Source: an uncultured Fidelibacterota bacterium (lineage in GTDB: Bacteria > Fidelibacterota > Marinisomatia > Marinisomatales > TCS55). From it: DNA of 64,000 bases. The position numbers were made by a program, and so were the translations under genes. Shown one piece after another: positions 26,575 through 36,152 of this stretch (position 1 is the stretch's first letter; every line of letters begins with the position of its first letter). Under the pieces are notes generated by a model. That model saw only the letters and a list, made by a program, of their open reading frames with translations. It made no database searches and was not told the origin of the DNA. The stretch covers positions 33,513-97,512 of the forward strand of contig CACMQQ010000005.1 in the NCBI GenBank assembly GCA_902615915.1, written 5' to 3'.

Positions 26575-28972
26575 CAATCTTATTCTTTATGTATATTTCT
26601 TTGATGATGACTTTTCCCTCAATATGAGACAAAACTTTTTTGTCATCTTTGGCTTTTTTTAAGACTGTGCTTTCACTGTCTTCATCATATATTTCAATCT
26701 CAGAACGCCTTTTTCCGTTAACTTGGACTCCAATAGTTCTCATATCTAATTTTACCAAATTAGGATTAAACTTAGGCCAAGAAGAGAAAGTAAGTTCAGA
26801 ATTTTTACCGAGACTTGACCATATTTCCTCTGATAAATGAGGCATAAATGGATTCAAGATTATAGTAAAAGTTTCAACTGTTGATTTACTAATCGCTGGT
26901 TGTTTAGTTAGATGGTTAACAAAAATCATAAACTCTGAAACGCACGTGTTAAATTGCAATCTTTCAAGATTTTCTGTTATTTTTTTTATTAGAAAATGAA
27001 GCGCTTGCTCATTTTCTTTATTTTCAGCAGAATCTACTATTTTTGAATTTAATTTATTTTCATTATCAAATAATAGTGACCATAATTTTTTAACAAATCT
27101 GTAGCAACCTTCCAATCCGCTAGTGCTCCACGGTTTTGCTTTATCTAAAGGCCCCATAAACATTTCATATATTCTCATAGAGTCTGCACCATACTTTTTT
27201 ACAGTATTATCAGGATTAACAACATTTCCTCTAGATTTACTCATTTTAGATCCATCTTGCCCCAAAATCATACCTTGATTAAATAATTTTTTAAATGGTT
27301 CTTTGGTTGATACTAAGCCAAGATCAAAGAATACATGGTGCCAAAATCTCGCATACAATAAATGAAGGACAGCATGCTCTGCCCCTCCAATATATAAATC
27401 TACTGGCATCCAATACTCTTCTTTATCTTTTGACCAAGCTTCATTTTCATTATTAGGATCTATAAATCTTAAAAAATACCAACAAGATCCTGCCCATTGT
27501 GGCATAGTATTTGTCTCTCTAAGTGCAATAATATTGTTATTTAAATCTTTTACTTCAACCCAAGATTTAATTTTAGACAATGGTGATTCACCCGTTCCAG
27601 AAGGTTCATATTTGTCAACTTTAGGTAAGGTCAATGGCAAGTCTTCAACTTCTAATGGTGTGGATATTCCGTTATTATGCAAGATTGGAATAGGCTCACC
27701 CCAATACCTTTGTCTAGAAAACAACCAATCACGTAATTTATATTGTGTTTTTTTGTTACCATGCTTGTTATTGACTAGCCATTTTAAAATTTTGTTTTTA
27801 GCAGCATCAATTGAAAGACCATTCAAAAAATCGCTATTGATAATTTTGCCAGAACCTGTATATGCCCCTCCCTCAAAGTGTTTTGGCGGTTGAACTGTTC
27901 TGATTACTGGTAATTTATATTTTTCTGCAAAATCATAATCTCTTTCATCTTGACCAGGTACTGCCATAATTGCACCTGTGCCATAGGACATTATTACATA
28001 ATCAGAAATCCAAATTGGAATCAGTTCTTCATTTACTGGATTAATTGCATACTGACCTAAAAACTCACCCGTCTTGTCTTTATTAAGTTCAGTTCTATCA
28101 AGATCAGATTTTTTTGATGCATTTTTTATATATTCATTGACAATGTCTTTTCTAGAATTGTCAGTTATTTTTTCAACTAGAGGATGCTCAGGTGCTAACA
28201 CAATATACGTCGCACCAAATATTGTATCATGTCTAGTAGTAAAAACATCAAGTGATTCATTAAAATCATTAATATTAAATTTTATGATAGCGCCTGTAGA
28301 TTTACCAATCCAATTTTTTTGCAATTCTTTAACTGAATTAGGCCAATCAAGATCATCAAGACCACTTAATAGTGATTCAGCGTAATCAGTAATTTTCAAC
28401 ATCCATTGCTTCATCGGAACTCTAAAAACAGGATGACCTCCTATATCAGATTTACCATCAATAACTTCTTCATTTGCTAAAACTGCTTTTAATTTTGGAC
28501 ACCAATTAACTGGAACCTCCGCTTCGTATGCTAAACCTTTGTTGAATAATTGAATAAACAACCATTGGGTCCATTTCAAATAATTGTTGTCTGTAGTATT
28601 TATTTCTCTTTCCCAATCATAGGAAAAGCCTAGCATTTTGATTTGTTTTCTGAAGTTAGTAATATTTTCTTTTGTCGTAATTGAAGGATGCGTTCCTGTT
28701 TTAATTGCATATTGTTCTGCTGGAAGGCCAAAAGCATCCCAACCCATAGGGTGAAGAACATTGAAACCAAGATGGCGTTTGTATCTAGCAATTATATCTG
28801 TTGCAATGTACCCCAAAGGATGACCGACGTGTAAGCCTGATCCAGAGGGATATGGAAACATATCCAAAACATAATATTTGGGTTTACTAGGATCTACTTC
28901 TGTTGAAAAAATTTTTTTTTCAAGCCAATAGGATTGCCATTTTTTTTCAATTTTAATATGATTGTAGGACAT
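26555..28972 (-). CDS. leuS: Leucyl-tRNA synthetase
   Basis: 805 residues, class I synthetase. The HIGH-type motif is in PYPSGSGLHVGHPLGYIATD (about 41-60). A CP1 editing domain occupies roughly 220-420 (TTRHDTIFGATYIVLAPEHP, then GTGAIMAVPGQDERD). KMSKS is in DGSKMSKSRGNVV. A C-terminal anticodon helix bundle and a beta tail end the protein. It overlaps the SGNH hydrolase gene tail to tail by 20 nt. Confidence 0.97.
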   Translation of the reverse strand: MSYNHIKIEKKWQSYWLEKKIFSTEVDPSKPKYYVLDMFPYPSGSGLHVGHPLGYIATDIIARYKRHLGFNVLHPMGWDAFGLPAEQYAIKTGTHPSITTKENITNFRKQIKMLGFSYDWEREINTTDNNYLKWTQWLFIQLFNKGLAYEAEVPVNWCPKLKAVLANEEVIDGKSDIGGHPVFRVPMKQWMLKITDYAESLLSGLDDLDWPNSVKELQKNWIGKSTGAIIKFNINDFNESLDVFTTRHDTIFGATYIVLAPEHPLVEKITDNSRKDIVNEYIKNASKKSDLDRTELNKDKTGEFLGQYAINPVNEELIPIWISDYVIMSYGTGAIMAVPGQDERDYDFAEKYKLPVIRTVQPPKHFEGGAYTGSGKIINSDFLNGLSIDAAKNKILKWLVNNKHGNKKTQYKLRDWLFSRQRYWGEPIPILHNNGISTPLEVEDLPLTLPKVDKYEPSGTGESPLSKIKSWVEVKDLNNNIIALRETNTMPQWAGSCWYFLRFIDPNNENEAWSKDKEEYWMPVDLYIGGAEHAVLHLLYARFWHHVFFDLGLVSTKEPFKKLFNQGMILGQDGSKMSKSRGNVVNPDNTVKKYGADSMRIYEMFMGPLDKAKPWSTSGLEGCYRFVKKLWSLLFDNENKLNSKIVDSAENKENEQALHFLIKKITENLERLQFNTCVSEFMIFVNHLTKQPAISKSTVETFTIILNPFMPHLSEEIWSSLGKNSELTFSSWPKFNPNLVKLDMRTIGVQVNGKRRSEIEIYDEDSESTVLKKAKDDKKVLSHIEGKVIIKEIYIKNKIVNIVVK

Positions 28973-29040
28973 TTAAATATTTATCAATTTTTAAGTATAT
29001 AAATTTAAATAATCAACCAAATAAAAGAAGTGTATTTAAG

Positions 29041-31182
29041 CTATAATTGTAATTGATAAGTTAACTTCATAACTATAGTGTTTTGAAGTAGTTGCTGAGA
29101 AATATCCATATGATTATATTTTTCATTGACAACCAAAAAGAAATCGCTTCCAGGTGTATGAATCCAGTTAAGTCTTATATATATTTGTGAAATATTTGTA
29201 AAATTATCATATTGAAATAAGGTTTTAATAAACCATTTTTTATTAATAGCAATTTCTGAGCTCAAACCATATATATTTGCTGAAAATCTAGCATCATTTA
29301 TCTCAATATTGTTTTGATTTATTGAAGCATAAATTGTTATATGATTTGAAAATCTCTTTCCTACAGATCCAATCAATGATGTTTTATCTCCACCAAAGTA
29401 ATTTCCTCTTGTAAGGTTAACATCTCCCCAAAAAGCTCTACTTTGATTGCTTCTTGCATTGAAGGCAAAACCTAAGTCATCATAAGAGCCTTTCTCAATT
29501 TTAATACCATTAGCTAGTTCAAAACTATTTGATAATATTTCAGTATTTTTAAAAAACCTAAAACCTATTTTATCACGATTTTCGAAAAATGCATCAAATG
29601 AAAATTGCTCAACTCCCGTTTCTTTAATCCTAGACTGATTTTTCACATCTCTTAAATAAATTGAAAAAGCTAGCTGTCTAATTAGGTTATCGCCAGATCC
29701 AATTCTTGGCGTATATCCAGCTATTACGCCTGTACCAACCATATTCTTGCGTTGAACAAATCCTAATAAAGGATCAAAATTTTCATCAACACGGTGTTGT
29801 CCTGTTGTGAAAAAAAATTTGTCATTTCTTAAATCAATTTTAATCATGGATGCTTCAGGGAAATTATTATATCTAGAATCTTGTATACGACTATGCCACA
29901 AAGAAATAGAACTATTTCCCCAAAATCTTGCTTGAGCATCAATACCAAATACTGAGTTGTTAATTTCAGAATTTGATACATTTGTAAAGATGGCACCAAA
30001 AGTTGATCGACTTCTAATATCTTTTCTTAACCTGAAAGCGCTATATGATGTAGATGAATTGTAATCTTCGTTATTTGTATGGATATTAAGCATACCAAAT
30101 GAATTATTTTTAAATTGCCCAAATAATCGAGATCCCCCAACTACATTTTCCTTTAATCCAATTCTTCTACTAAAAAAAATTTCAGTTTGTCTTGGATTTC
30201 CAAATGCAAAAAGTTTTGATCTAGTTAGGAAAAACTCCCTTTTTTCTGGATAAAAAAGGTTGAATCTATTCAAATTTATTTGTGCATTGTCAGCTTCAAC
30301 TTGAGCAAAATCTGTGTTATATGTTAGATTTATAGTTAGATTTGATCTTAAGCCATAATATATATCAACACCTGAATCCTTAAGGTTGCTAGAACCACTG
30401 ATTTGATTATTTTTAACATTTTGTGAGCCTGTAATAGCATAAGGTTTTATTTTAAAATTATTACCCTTATTGATATTTTTTAAATTTATTAAATTCGCAT
30501 ATTGAGATACTTGGTATATGCCAGAACCATATTCCAAACCAATATGTGGCCAAATTACGCTCTCATTTTTTCTATTAATATATCTTTTTACAGCTAATCC
30601 CATTACCAATTCATCATTTGAGGGAAAACTAAGAGTATTCCATGGGATAGCAACTTCCAATATCCACCCAAAGTCTGTTATCCTACCTTCGCTTACATAA
30701 ATACCATCCCAAGCCCATTCATCCATTGAAGGAGGCTTCTCATCAGTAATTAAAGCGTCATCTTGTGTACCAAATGGATTCATTTCAAATAAATATGCAT
30801 TTCTTCTATCAAGATAAGTATCGATAGAAATTTCTAATTTGTCATCCCTATGAATCCAACCTCCTCTATTTAAAATGGTAGAACGTATTTTATCTGGCTC
30901 ACTATCAAAAAAAATAAAACCAAAATATAAATTTTCTTCATCATACAAAATTTTCATCTCAGATTTTTCAGTGGGTTCATTACCATCTATTGGCAATCTT
31001 TGTTTAAAATCAGTTATTGAATTAGCTAACTTCCATGACTTCTCTGAAAGAATACCGTCAATTTGAATTTTTTCAGAAATTTTTTTTGCTGAAACGCTTT
31101 GTCTTGATTGTGGGAATAAGAAAGAAAAAAATAATAATATGTAAAATAAAATTTTATTTTTCAAAAAAATCAAATTAATCAA
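29041..31182 (-). CDS. DUF5916 family outer-membrane-type protein with CBM9-like domain
   Basis: 713 residues from a TTG start (other TTG codons 3 and 6 residues downstream are possible). A signal peptide ends near LFPQ. Residues about 30-230 form a family-9 carbohydrate-binding-like domain (KIQIDGILSEKSWKLA, then LYFGFIFFDSEPDKI and NAYLFEMNPFGTQDDALI). The rest alternates beta strands with aromatic ends, including FYPEKREFFL, and ends at Leu, consistent with a beta-barrel. The architecture is common in the FCB group; ligand unknown. It overlaps the YqaA-like gene by 8 nt. Confidence 0.82.
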   Translation of the reverse strand: MINLIFLKNKILFYILLFFSFLFPQSRQSVSAKKISEKIQIDGILSEKSWKLANSITDFKQRLPIDGNEPTEKSEMKILYDEENLYFGFIFFDSEPDKIRSTILNRGGWIHRDDKLEISIDTYLDRRNAYLFEMNPFGTQDDALITDEKPPSMDEWAWDGIYVSEGRITDFGWILEVAIPWNTLSFPSNDELVMGLAVKRYINRKNESVIWPHIGLEYGSGIYQVSQYANLINLKNINKGNNFKIKPYAITGSQNVKNNQISGSSNLKDSGVDIYYGLRSNLTINLTYNTDFAQVEADNAQINLNRFNLFYPEKREFFLTRSKLFAFGNPRQTEIFFSRRIGLKENVVGGSRLFGQFKNNSFGMLNIHTNNEDYNSSTSYSAFRLRKDIRSRSTFGAIFTNVSNSEINNSVFGIDAQARFWGNSSISLWHSRIQDSRYNNFPEASMIKIDLRNDKFFFTTGQHRVDENFDPLLGFVQRKNMVGTGVIAGYTPRIGSGDNLIRQLAFSIYLRDVKNQSRIKETGVEQFSFDAFFENRDKIGFRFFKNTEILSNSFELANGIKIEKGSYDDLGFAFNARSNQSRAFWGDVNLTRGNYFGGDKTSLIGSVGKRFSNHITIYASINQNNIEINDARFSANIYGLSSEIAINKKWFIKTLFQYDNFTNISQIYIRLNWIHTPGSDFFLVVNEKYNHMDISQQLLQNTIVMKLTYQLQL

Positions 31183-31792
31183 TAAAATAATTAATAATTA
31201 TAAAGCCACCAATTAATAGAAGTGTAAAGATAATTGCTAATAAATTAAAATATTTATCAATAAATATTTTAATAGGATCTCCAAATTTCCAAATTAGAAA
31301 TCCTAATAAAAAAAACCTACCTCCCCTTCCAACAATTGACGCAATGAAAAACATAATAAAATTTATATCAAAAGCTCCAGCGGATATTGTTATAATTTTA
31401 TAAGGTATTGGTGTAAAGCCTGCTGTAAAAATAATCCAAAAATCCCAAAGTTCGTATCTATTTTGAATTTCATAAAATATAATTTCATTAAAACCAGGAA
31501 TTATATTGAAGAAGAATAATGCCAAGTTAGAAAATTGAGAATTTTTATTCCACCATAGATAGGTACCTATGCCATATCCAAGCAACCCACCGGAAACAGA
31601 GCCCAATAGACAAATAGAAGAGTAATAAAATGCTTTCTTTCTATTACCTAATGCTAATCCTATCAAGAGCACATCTGGAGGTATTGGAAAAAATGAAGCC
31701 TCAGCAATAGCCATCAGTAATAAAACAACCGGTCCCCATCTTGAGTTTGACCAACTTAATACCCAATCATAAAGGTCTTTTAAAATTTTCAT
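31175..31792 (-). CDS. YqaA/DedA-type VTT-domain membrane protein
   Basis: 205 residues, five or six membrane segments. MAIAEASFFPIPPDVLLIGLALGNRKKAF, read in parts as EASFFPIPPD and the re-entrant GLLGYGIGTYLWW, is the VTT/DedA pattern; FTAGFTPIPYKIITISAGAF is the second half. DedA relatives take part in lipid scrambling and envelope homeostasis; the YqaA branch is not characterised. It is sandwiched tightly between DUF2914 (2 nt gap) and DUF5916 (8 nt overlap) genes, all on the same strand. Confidence 0.85.
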   Translation of the reverse strand: MKILKDLYDWVLSWSNSRWGPVVLLLMAIAEASFFPIPPDVLLIGLALGNRKKAFYYSSICLLGSVSGGLLGYGIGTYLWWNKNSQFSNLALFFFNIIPGFNEIIFYEIQNRYELWDFWIIFTAGFTPIPYKIITISAGAFDINFIMFFIASIVGRGGRFFLLGFLIWKFGDPIKIFIDKYFNLLAIIFTLLLIGGFIIINYFID

Positions 31793-31794
31793 AT

Positions 31795-32517
31795 TTATCT
31801 TTGAGAAATAGAAAATTCCAATGAGTCATATTTAAAACCTGATGAATCTTCAATGACAACCTTCCAATTTCCAATCCTATCAGAATTAATATTGATATAA
31901 CTCCATGATCTCCAATTATATGATTTGCCAATATTTATCAAAATATTCGATTCTAGTTTTAAATCTTTGTACCATTTATGAAAAATAGTTGTTCTAAAGT
32001 CATTAGTATTTTCGATTCTAGTCAAACAATAAACTCTTTTATCATCAGTATTGAAATTTTTTCTCTTTCCTTCTATATTTCTTGATACCACATTATCGCC
32101 GATTTCAATGCTTAATAATTTTATAGGTCTTATAATATTATTTTTTAACGATCTTGATGATATCCATGATCGTTTATTTGAAGTGTTGGATGATTTTCTT
32201 GCTAAGTCATTTATCAATTCATATATATTCAATGAATCAAATTCGTTATTAAAATTATTTTGAGGATTACTAATATCTTCGCTTAAATCGTAACCCTCTG
32301 TTTCGTTGTAATCAATAATATTAATACTAGAGATATCTTGGTCTTTTTTAAAAGAAGTATTTTCAGATGATAAGGTGTAAAGAATAAAGATGACATATAC
32401 AATTGATATACCTTTTATAGCATCATTTAATTTTTGAGATATTGCAACAATCGTAAATACCAATGCCATCAATGAAACGATTATAAATGTTGAATCAGAA
32501 AATAGTGAGGATATCAT
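31795..32517 (-). CDS. DUF2914 domain membrane protein
   Basis: 240 residues. Two N-terminal membrane segments (about 9-25 and 35-48) are followed by an acidic, low-complexity linker. A C-terminal DUF2914 domain of about 80 residues then follows: VYCLTRIENTNDFRTTIFHKW in parts, NWRSWSYININ, and GNWKVVIEDSSGF. The domain probably faces the periplasm. No function is established for the family that I know of. Confidence 0.8.
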   Translation of the reverse strand: MISSLFSDSTFIIVSLMALVFTIVAISQKLNDAIKGISIVYVIFILYTLSSENTSFKKDQDISSINIIDYNETEGYDLSEDISNPQNNFNNEFDSLNIYELINDLARKSSNTSNKRSWISSRSLKNNIIRPIKLLSIEIGDNVVSRNIEGKRKNFNTDDKRVYCLTRIENTNDFRTTIFHKWYKDLKLESNILINIGKSYNWRSWSYININSDRIGNWKVVIEDSSGFKYDSLEFSISQR

Positions 32518-32550
32518 CGCAACATTAAAATTATAAAAAAAATTAAAGTT

Positions 32551-32691
32551 CTAACGCCAGTCCTTAGAAGATAAATTTTGCAATATTGTAATTAGCAAAA
32601 CAATACTTAAAAACCAACTGTCTTTAAATAAAGCATAGCAAAGACCGACAATTGACAATATGATAACAAATCTTGAAAATAATTTCATCAT
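32551..32691 (-). CDS. Small hypothetical membrane protein (46 aa)
   Basis: Reads MMKLFSRFVIILSIVG, then YALFKDSWFLSIVLLITIL and a short polar tail SSKDWR. That gives two hydrophobic stretches separated by KDS, so one hairpin in the membrane. It lies 11 nt downstream of the ppk2 stop on the same strand and ahead of the DUF2914 gene, filling an otherwise empty 185-bp gap. The ribosome binding site is weak. The coding call rests on hydrophobic pattern and context only. Confidence 0.5.
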   Translation of the reverse strand: MMKLFSRFVIILSIVGLCYALFKDSWFLSIVLLITILQNLSSKDWR

Positions 32692-32702
32692 TAGAATAAA
32701 TA

Positions 32703-33488
32703 TTAAAGAATTTCTGGAACGTAATTAAAATTAGATTTTGATGGACGTTCAAAATCTAAATCTTTATCACGATCTGGAAGTAAAATTTCCTCATGTGGTA
32801 TTTCTTTATAATCGATAATTGATAATAGATGAGATAAGCAATTTACTCTAGCTTTTTTCTTTACATCTGATTCCACTATATACCATGGAGCATTTTCTGT
32901 ATCAGTATGCTCTAACATGTTATCTTTAGCAGCAGAATAATCATCCCATCTTTTTACAGATTCTAAATCCATAGGACTGAGCTTCCAGCCTTTTGTGGGG
33001 TCATCAATTCTAGATTGAAACCTCTTCATCTGTTCTTCTTGACTAACTGAAAACCAATATTTTACAAGTTGAATACCTGAGCCAATAATCATCTTTTCAA
33101 ATTCTGGACATGTTTGTAAAAAACTTATGTATTCTTTATCGGTACAAAAGCCCATGACTTTCTCTACACCAGCTCTGTTATACCAGCTCCTATCAAATAT
33201 AACTATCTCACCAGCAGATGGCAGATGATTAATATATCTTTGAAAGTACCATTGGGTCTTCTCTTTTTCAGTTGGAGCTGACAATGCAACTACCCTACAA
33301 TGTCTTGGATTCAAATTCTCAATTAACCTCTTGATAGTACCACCTTTACCTGCAGCATCTCTTCCCTCAAAAATTATAACTAATTTTTTCTTTTCGGCAA
33401 TTACCCACTCTTGCATTCTAACAAGGTCTATTTGAAGGGAAGAAATCTTTTTTTCATATTTTTTATTGAAATCTTTTTTATCAGACAT
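32703..33488 (-). CDS. ppk2: Polyphosphate kinase 2
   Basis: 261 residues, single-domain PPK2. The Walker A motif is EGRDAAGKGGTIKRL (near 41-55), Walker B is IVIFDRSWYNRAGVE, and a lid motif with Arg/Lys follows (RFQSRIDDPTKGWKLSPMD). PPK2 enzymes phosphorylate nucleoside mono- or diphosphates using polyphosphate, or run the reverse reaction. The length and DLESVKRWDDYSAAK fit class I (NDP-phosphorylating), an inference from subfamily resemblance. Confidence 0.94.
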   Translation of the reverse strand: MSDKKDFNKKYEKKISSLQIDLVRMQEWVIAEKKKLVIIFEGRDAAGKGGTIKRLIENLNPRHCRVVALSAPTEKEKTQWYFQRYINHLPSAGEIVIFDRSWYNRAGVEKVMGFCTDKEYISFLQTCPEFEKMIIGSGIQLVKYWFSVSQEEQMKRFQSRIDDPTKGWKLSPMDLESVKRWDDYSAAKDNMLEHTDTENAPWYIVESDVKKKARVNCLSHLLSIIDYKEIPHEEILLPDRDKDLDFERPSKSNFNYVPEIL

Positions 33489-33506
33489 TGATTAATCCTA
33501 TAATTT

Positions 33507-34085
33507 CTAATTTAAAAGTGAATTTCTTTTTTTTGAGGCATTTAATTTTGACAAAAGCTCACTATATAAGTTATCCAAGACTTCTATGCGTTTTTGTTCT
33601 GAGCCTATAGAAATAATTTCTAATTCTAATTCAGGCATTAGGTCAATGTATTCAAGCAATTCAAATGAAGAGGATTTTAAAAGATGCCTATCTAAATTTT
33701 CCGATAGACCAATAGACATCAAAACTTGCAGATACTTATCCCTAAGTTTTTCAAAGGGCACAAGATCATCAGCAGATTGAGAGAATAATTCTATTTTTGC
33801 TGTAACTATTTCATGTTCAATTTGCTTGTCAATTAACTTAAAAAGGGAATTGCCTTTTGTCAATATGTCCATTCTTCCATCTTTATATCGCTTTAATACC
33901 TTATGAACTTTTACAGTACATCCAACGTTTGCAAGCATCTTGTCATTTTGATATATAATACCAAATTCACTGTTAGTAGAAATGCATTCATTGATTAATA
34001 GTTTGTAGCGATCTTCAAAAATATGAAGAGGAACAATTTTAGATGGATAGGCAACAAGCCTTAGGGGAAATAATTTAAGCTTCAT
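33507..34085 (-). CDS. LON substrate-binding-domain protein
   Basis: 192 residues from ATG at 34085; the longer frame upstream is the overlapping methyltransferase gene region. The N-terminus KLKLFPLRLVAYPSKIVPLH with FEDRYKLLINECI is the PF02190 LON N-domain. EFGIIYQNDKM, VGCTVKVHKVL and GRMDILTKG follow. There is no ATPase or protease domain, so it is a stand-alone YcaN/cereblon-like sensor or adaptor with unknown client. It overlaps the methyltransferase 3' end by 11 nt. Confidence 0.85.
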   Translation of the reverse strand: MKLKLFPLRLVAYPSKIVPLHIFEDRYKLLINECISTNSEFGIIYQNDKMLANVGCTVKVHKVLKRYKDGRMDILTKGNSLFKLIDKQIEHEIVTAKIELFSQSADDLVPFEKLRDKYLQVLMSIGLSENLDRHLLKSSSFELLEYIDLMPELELEIISIGSEQKRIEVLDNLYSELLSKLNASKKRNSLLN

Positions 34086-34767
34086 TTTTTTTAAAAAATA
34101 ACATATGCTGTATGGGCAATCTATTAAAAGTTTTATCCAATGTAAAGCCAACATATTCCATTTCTTTAATAATTTGTTTTTTGCTCATTTTATGCAATTT
34201 TTTAATATTGAGAAATTTATCCTCCATTCTAAATTCAACCAATACTATAACTCCATTAGGTTTTAAATATTTTTTTAAATTAGTAATAACTTCAAATGGA
34301 TACTCTAACTCATGGTAAACATCAACAAAAATTGCAAGATCAACAGAATTTAAAGGCAGTTTTGGATCTTTTACATTACATAAAACAAACTCCACGTTTT
34401 CTATTCCGTTTTTAAGCATATTTTTTTTATTCAAAATCAACATTTCTTGTTGGATTTCAACAGCATAAACTAGCTTAGACAACTTTGCCATTCTTGACGT
34501 GTAATAGCCTGTACCAGCCCCTATATCCGCAACTACCATTTCCTTATTTAAATTAAGATTTTTTACTAAAAGCTTTGAATTTTCCTCTTTTTCTCTTGTA
34601 TTTCTTTCAAGCCAGCTAGCACCTAAGTGACCCATTACTTTACTTATTTCCCTGTCTAAGTAAAATTTTCCAATACCATCTCTTGAGGGTTTTAGATATT
34701 TATAATCTTGGGCTAAAATTTCAAAATTTGAAAATAAAATAAGTGATGAGAAAATTTTAATTATCAT
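34075..34767 (-). CDS. Class I SAM-dependent methyltransferase with signal peptide
   Basis: 230 residues from ATG 34767, overlapping the FAD oxidoreductase 3' end by 11 nt. A hydrophobic N-terminus (IIKIFSSLILF) ends in EILAQ, a good signal-peptidase site, so the enzyme appears exported. The methyltransferase core has motif I VADIGAGTGYYTSRMA, an acidic loop VYAVEIQQEML, motif IV-like DLAIFVDVYHELEYP, and LKPNGVIVLVEFR. A SAM enzyme outside the cytoplasm is odd. The N-terminus could instead be a membrane anchor keeping the domain inside. Substrate unknown. Confidence 0.8.
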   Translation of the reverse strand: MIIKIFSSLILFSNFEILAQDYKYLKPSRDGIGKFYLDREISKVMGHLGASWLERNTREKEENSKLLVKNLNLNKEMVVADIGAGTGYYTSRMAKLSKLVYAVEIQQEMLILNKKNMLKNGIENVEFVLCNVKDPKLPLNSVDLAIFVDVYHELEYPFEVITNLKKYLKPNGVIVLVEFRMEDKFLNIKKLHKMSKKQIIKEMEYVGFTLDKTFNRLPIQHMLFFKKNEA

Positions 34768-35983
34768 AATTAGCCAAAATTTTATTAGCAATATTATTGC
34801 CTGAAATAACAGCGTTTTCTATGCTACCTATGCCATCCATGTCACCTGAAAAATAAACATTATTTAAATTTTTATATGTTTTTTTGTAAAAATTTACTGG
34901 ATGAAAAATTGTAGCTTTAGGAATGTGAAAGGATTTTAAAAAAGAAAAATTTTTGAAATCTTCATTATAAAACTTTGATAGTTTTTTGATTAAAAGTGAA
35001 ACAGCGTCATCTTTGTCGATTTGTTTATTACAAGTAATTGAAATTAAATGATCGTTATTTCTTGAGTATTTTTCAGATATAGATGTTAGTATTGAAATAT
35101 TATTAATTAATGAATCATTTGGAAATAGTTGAATATATTTTCCATCAATATTTAAATGCTTGGCGCTAAAATAAAAGTTTAAAGTAGAATTATATTTTCT
35201 ATATGTTTTGTCAATGAGCTCAAACGAATCGCCAGATAAAATAATTTTATTGTAATAAAATTTATCGCCATTGTTTAAAATGATAGAATTAGAATCTAAA
35301 TCAATTGAAATCACTTCTTTGTTAAGTAAAAAGGAATCTTCATTTATTTTCATTGATATTGCATCTGGTATCACCTGCATACCCTCTGATGGTAAACAGG
35401 CATAACCTGCATTGAAATTAGAAAAAACATATTTAAAAAATTTAGAGGATGTATTCAATTTTTTTTCTAAAAATATTCCCGATAGGAAAGGTTTGAAAAA
35501 CTTGTCAATAAAAGATTCACTAAAACCATAACTATTTAAAAATGCTATTGTTTCAATATCAGATGAATTATCATCCTTTAATGAATAATTTATTAGATCA
35601 CGCTTTAGCTTAAAAATCCTCCATTTATCTAAAAAGTTTGCGCATTTAGCAAATAAAGTAGAAAAGGTTTTGGTCAAATCTCTTAGAGGATCTGAAATTA
35701 TGTAAAATCTATTATCATCATAAATCATAGAACCGGGTTTAAAATATTTAAAATCCAAAGAGTTGAAATTTATCATTGAGTTTGTCTTTATATATGATGA
35801 ATTATAAACCTGAAATCCAATATCAAAAATATATCCAGATTCTTTCAGGGAGCCAACCCTACCCCCTACTCTACCCATTTTATCAATTATCAAATGGTTA
35901 ATATTTTTCTCAGTTAATATTTTAGAACAAGATAGACTTGAAGGACCAGCGCCAACTAAAACTATATCTATACTATTTTTCAA
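34757..35983 (-). CDS. FAD-dependent amine-oxidase/phytoene-desaturase-like oxidoreductase
   Basis: 408 residues from TTG 35983. The N-terminal dinucleotide motif is VLVGAGPSSLSCSKIL, followed by the RxGGR-type loop GRVGGRVGSLKESGYIFDIG. The C-terminal FAD segment is NVYFSGDMDGIGSIENAVISG. This is the NAD(P)-binding_8/amino-oxidase class, which includes phytoene desaturases and protoporphyrinogen oxidase-like proteins. The substrate is unclear; no carotenoid or heme genes are nearby. It starts 2 nt after the stop of a 53-aa coiled-coil gene. Confidence 0.82.
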   Translation of the reverse strand: MKNSIDIVLVGAGPSSLSCSKILTEKNINHLIIDKMGRVGGRVGSLKESGYIFDIGFQVYNSSYIKTNSMINFNSLDFKYFKPGSMIYDDNRFYIISDPLRDLTKTFSTLFAKCANFLDKWRIFKLKRDLINYSLKDDNSSDIETIAFLNSYGFSESFIDKFFKPFLSGIFLEKKLNTSSKFFKYVFSNFNAGYACLPSEGMQVIPDAISMKINEDSFLLNKEVISIDLDSNSIILNNGDKFYYNKIILSGDSFELIDKTYRKYNSTLNFYFSAKHLNIDGKYIQLFPNDSLINNISILTSISEKYSRNNDHLISITCNKQIDKDDAVSLLIKKLSKFYNEDFKNFSFLKSFHIPKATIFHPVNFYKKTYKNLNNVYFSGDMDGIGSIENAVISGNNIANKILANYDN

Positions 35984-35985
35984 TT

Positions 35986-36147
35986 TTAATTTTGATTAGT
36001 ATTCTTTTGCAAATCTTTAATAATATTTCGCAATTGCTTTATTTGCCTATTCAGCTCTCTAATTTGATCTTTTAAGAAAATAATTTCTTTATCTTTATCA
36101 GTATAATTGTATTTATTGATTTTAGATTTATCAAATTCAATTTTCAT
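35986..36147 (-). CDS. Small coiled-coil protein (53 aa)
   Basis: Reads MKIEFDKSKINKYNYTD, then KEIIFLKDQIRELNRQIK and QLRNIIKDLQKN, a continuous amphipathic helix with heptad-like I/L spacing. It fits exactly between the beta-barrel protein gene (5 nt gap) and the FAD oxidoreductase start (2 nt gap), all on the minus strand. It is therefore very likely translated as part of the operon. No homolog is recognised. Confidence 0.6.
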   Translation of the reverse strand: MKIEFDKSKINKYNYTDKDKEIIFLKDQIRELNRQIKQLRNIIKDLQKNTNQN

Positions 36148-36152
36148 TATTA

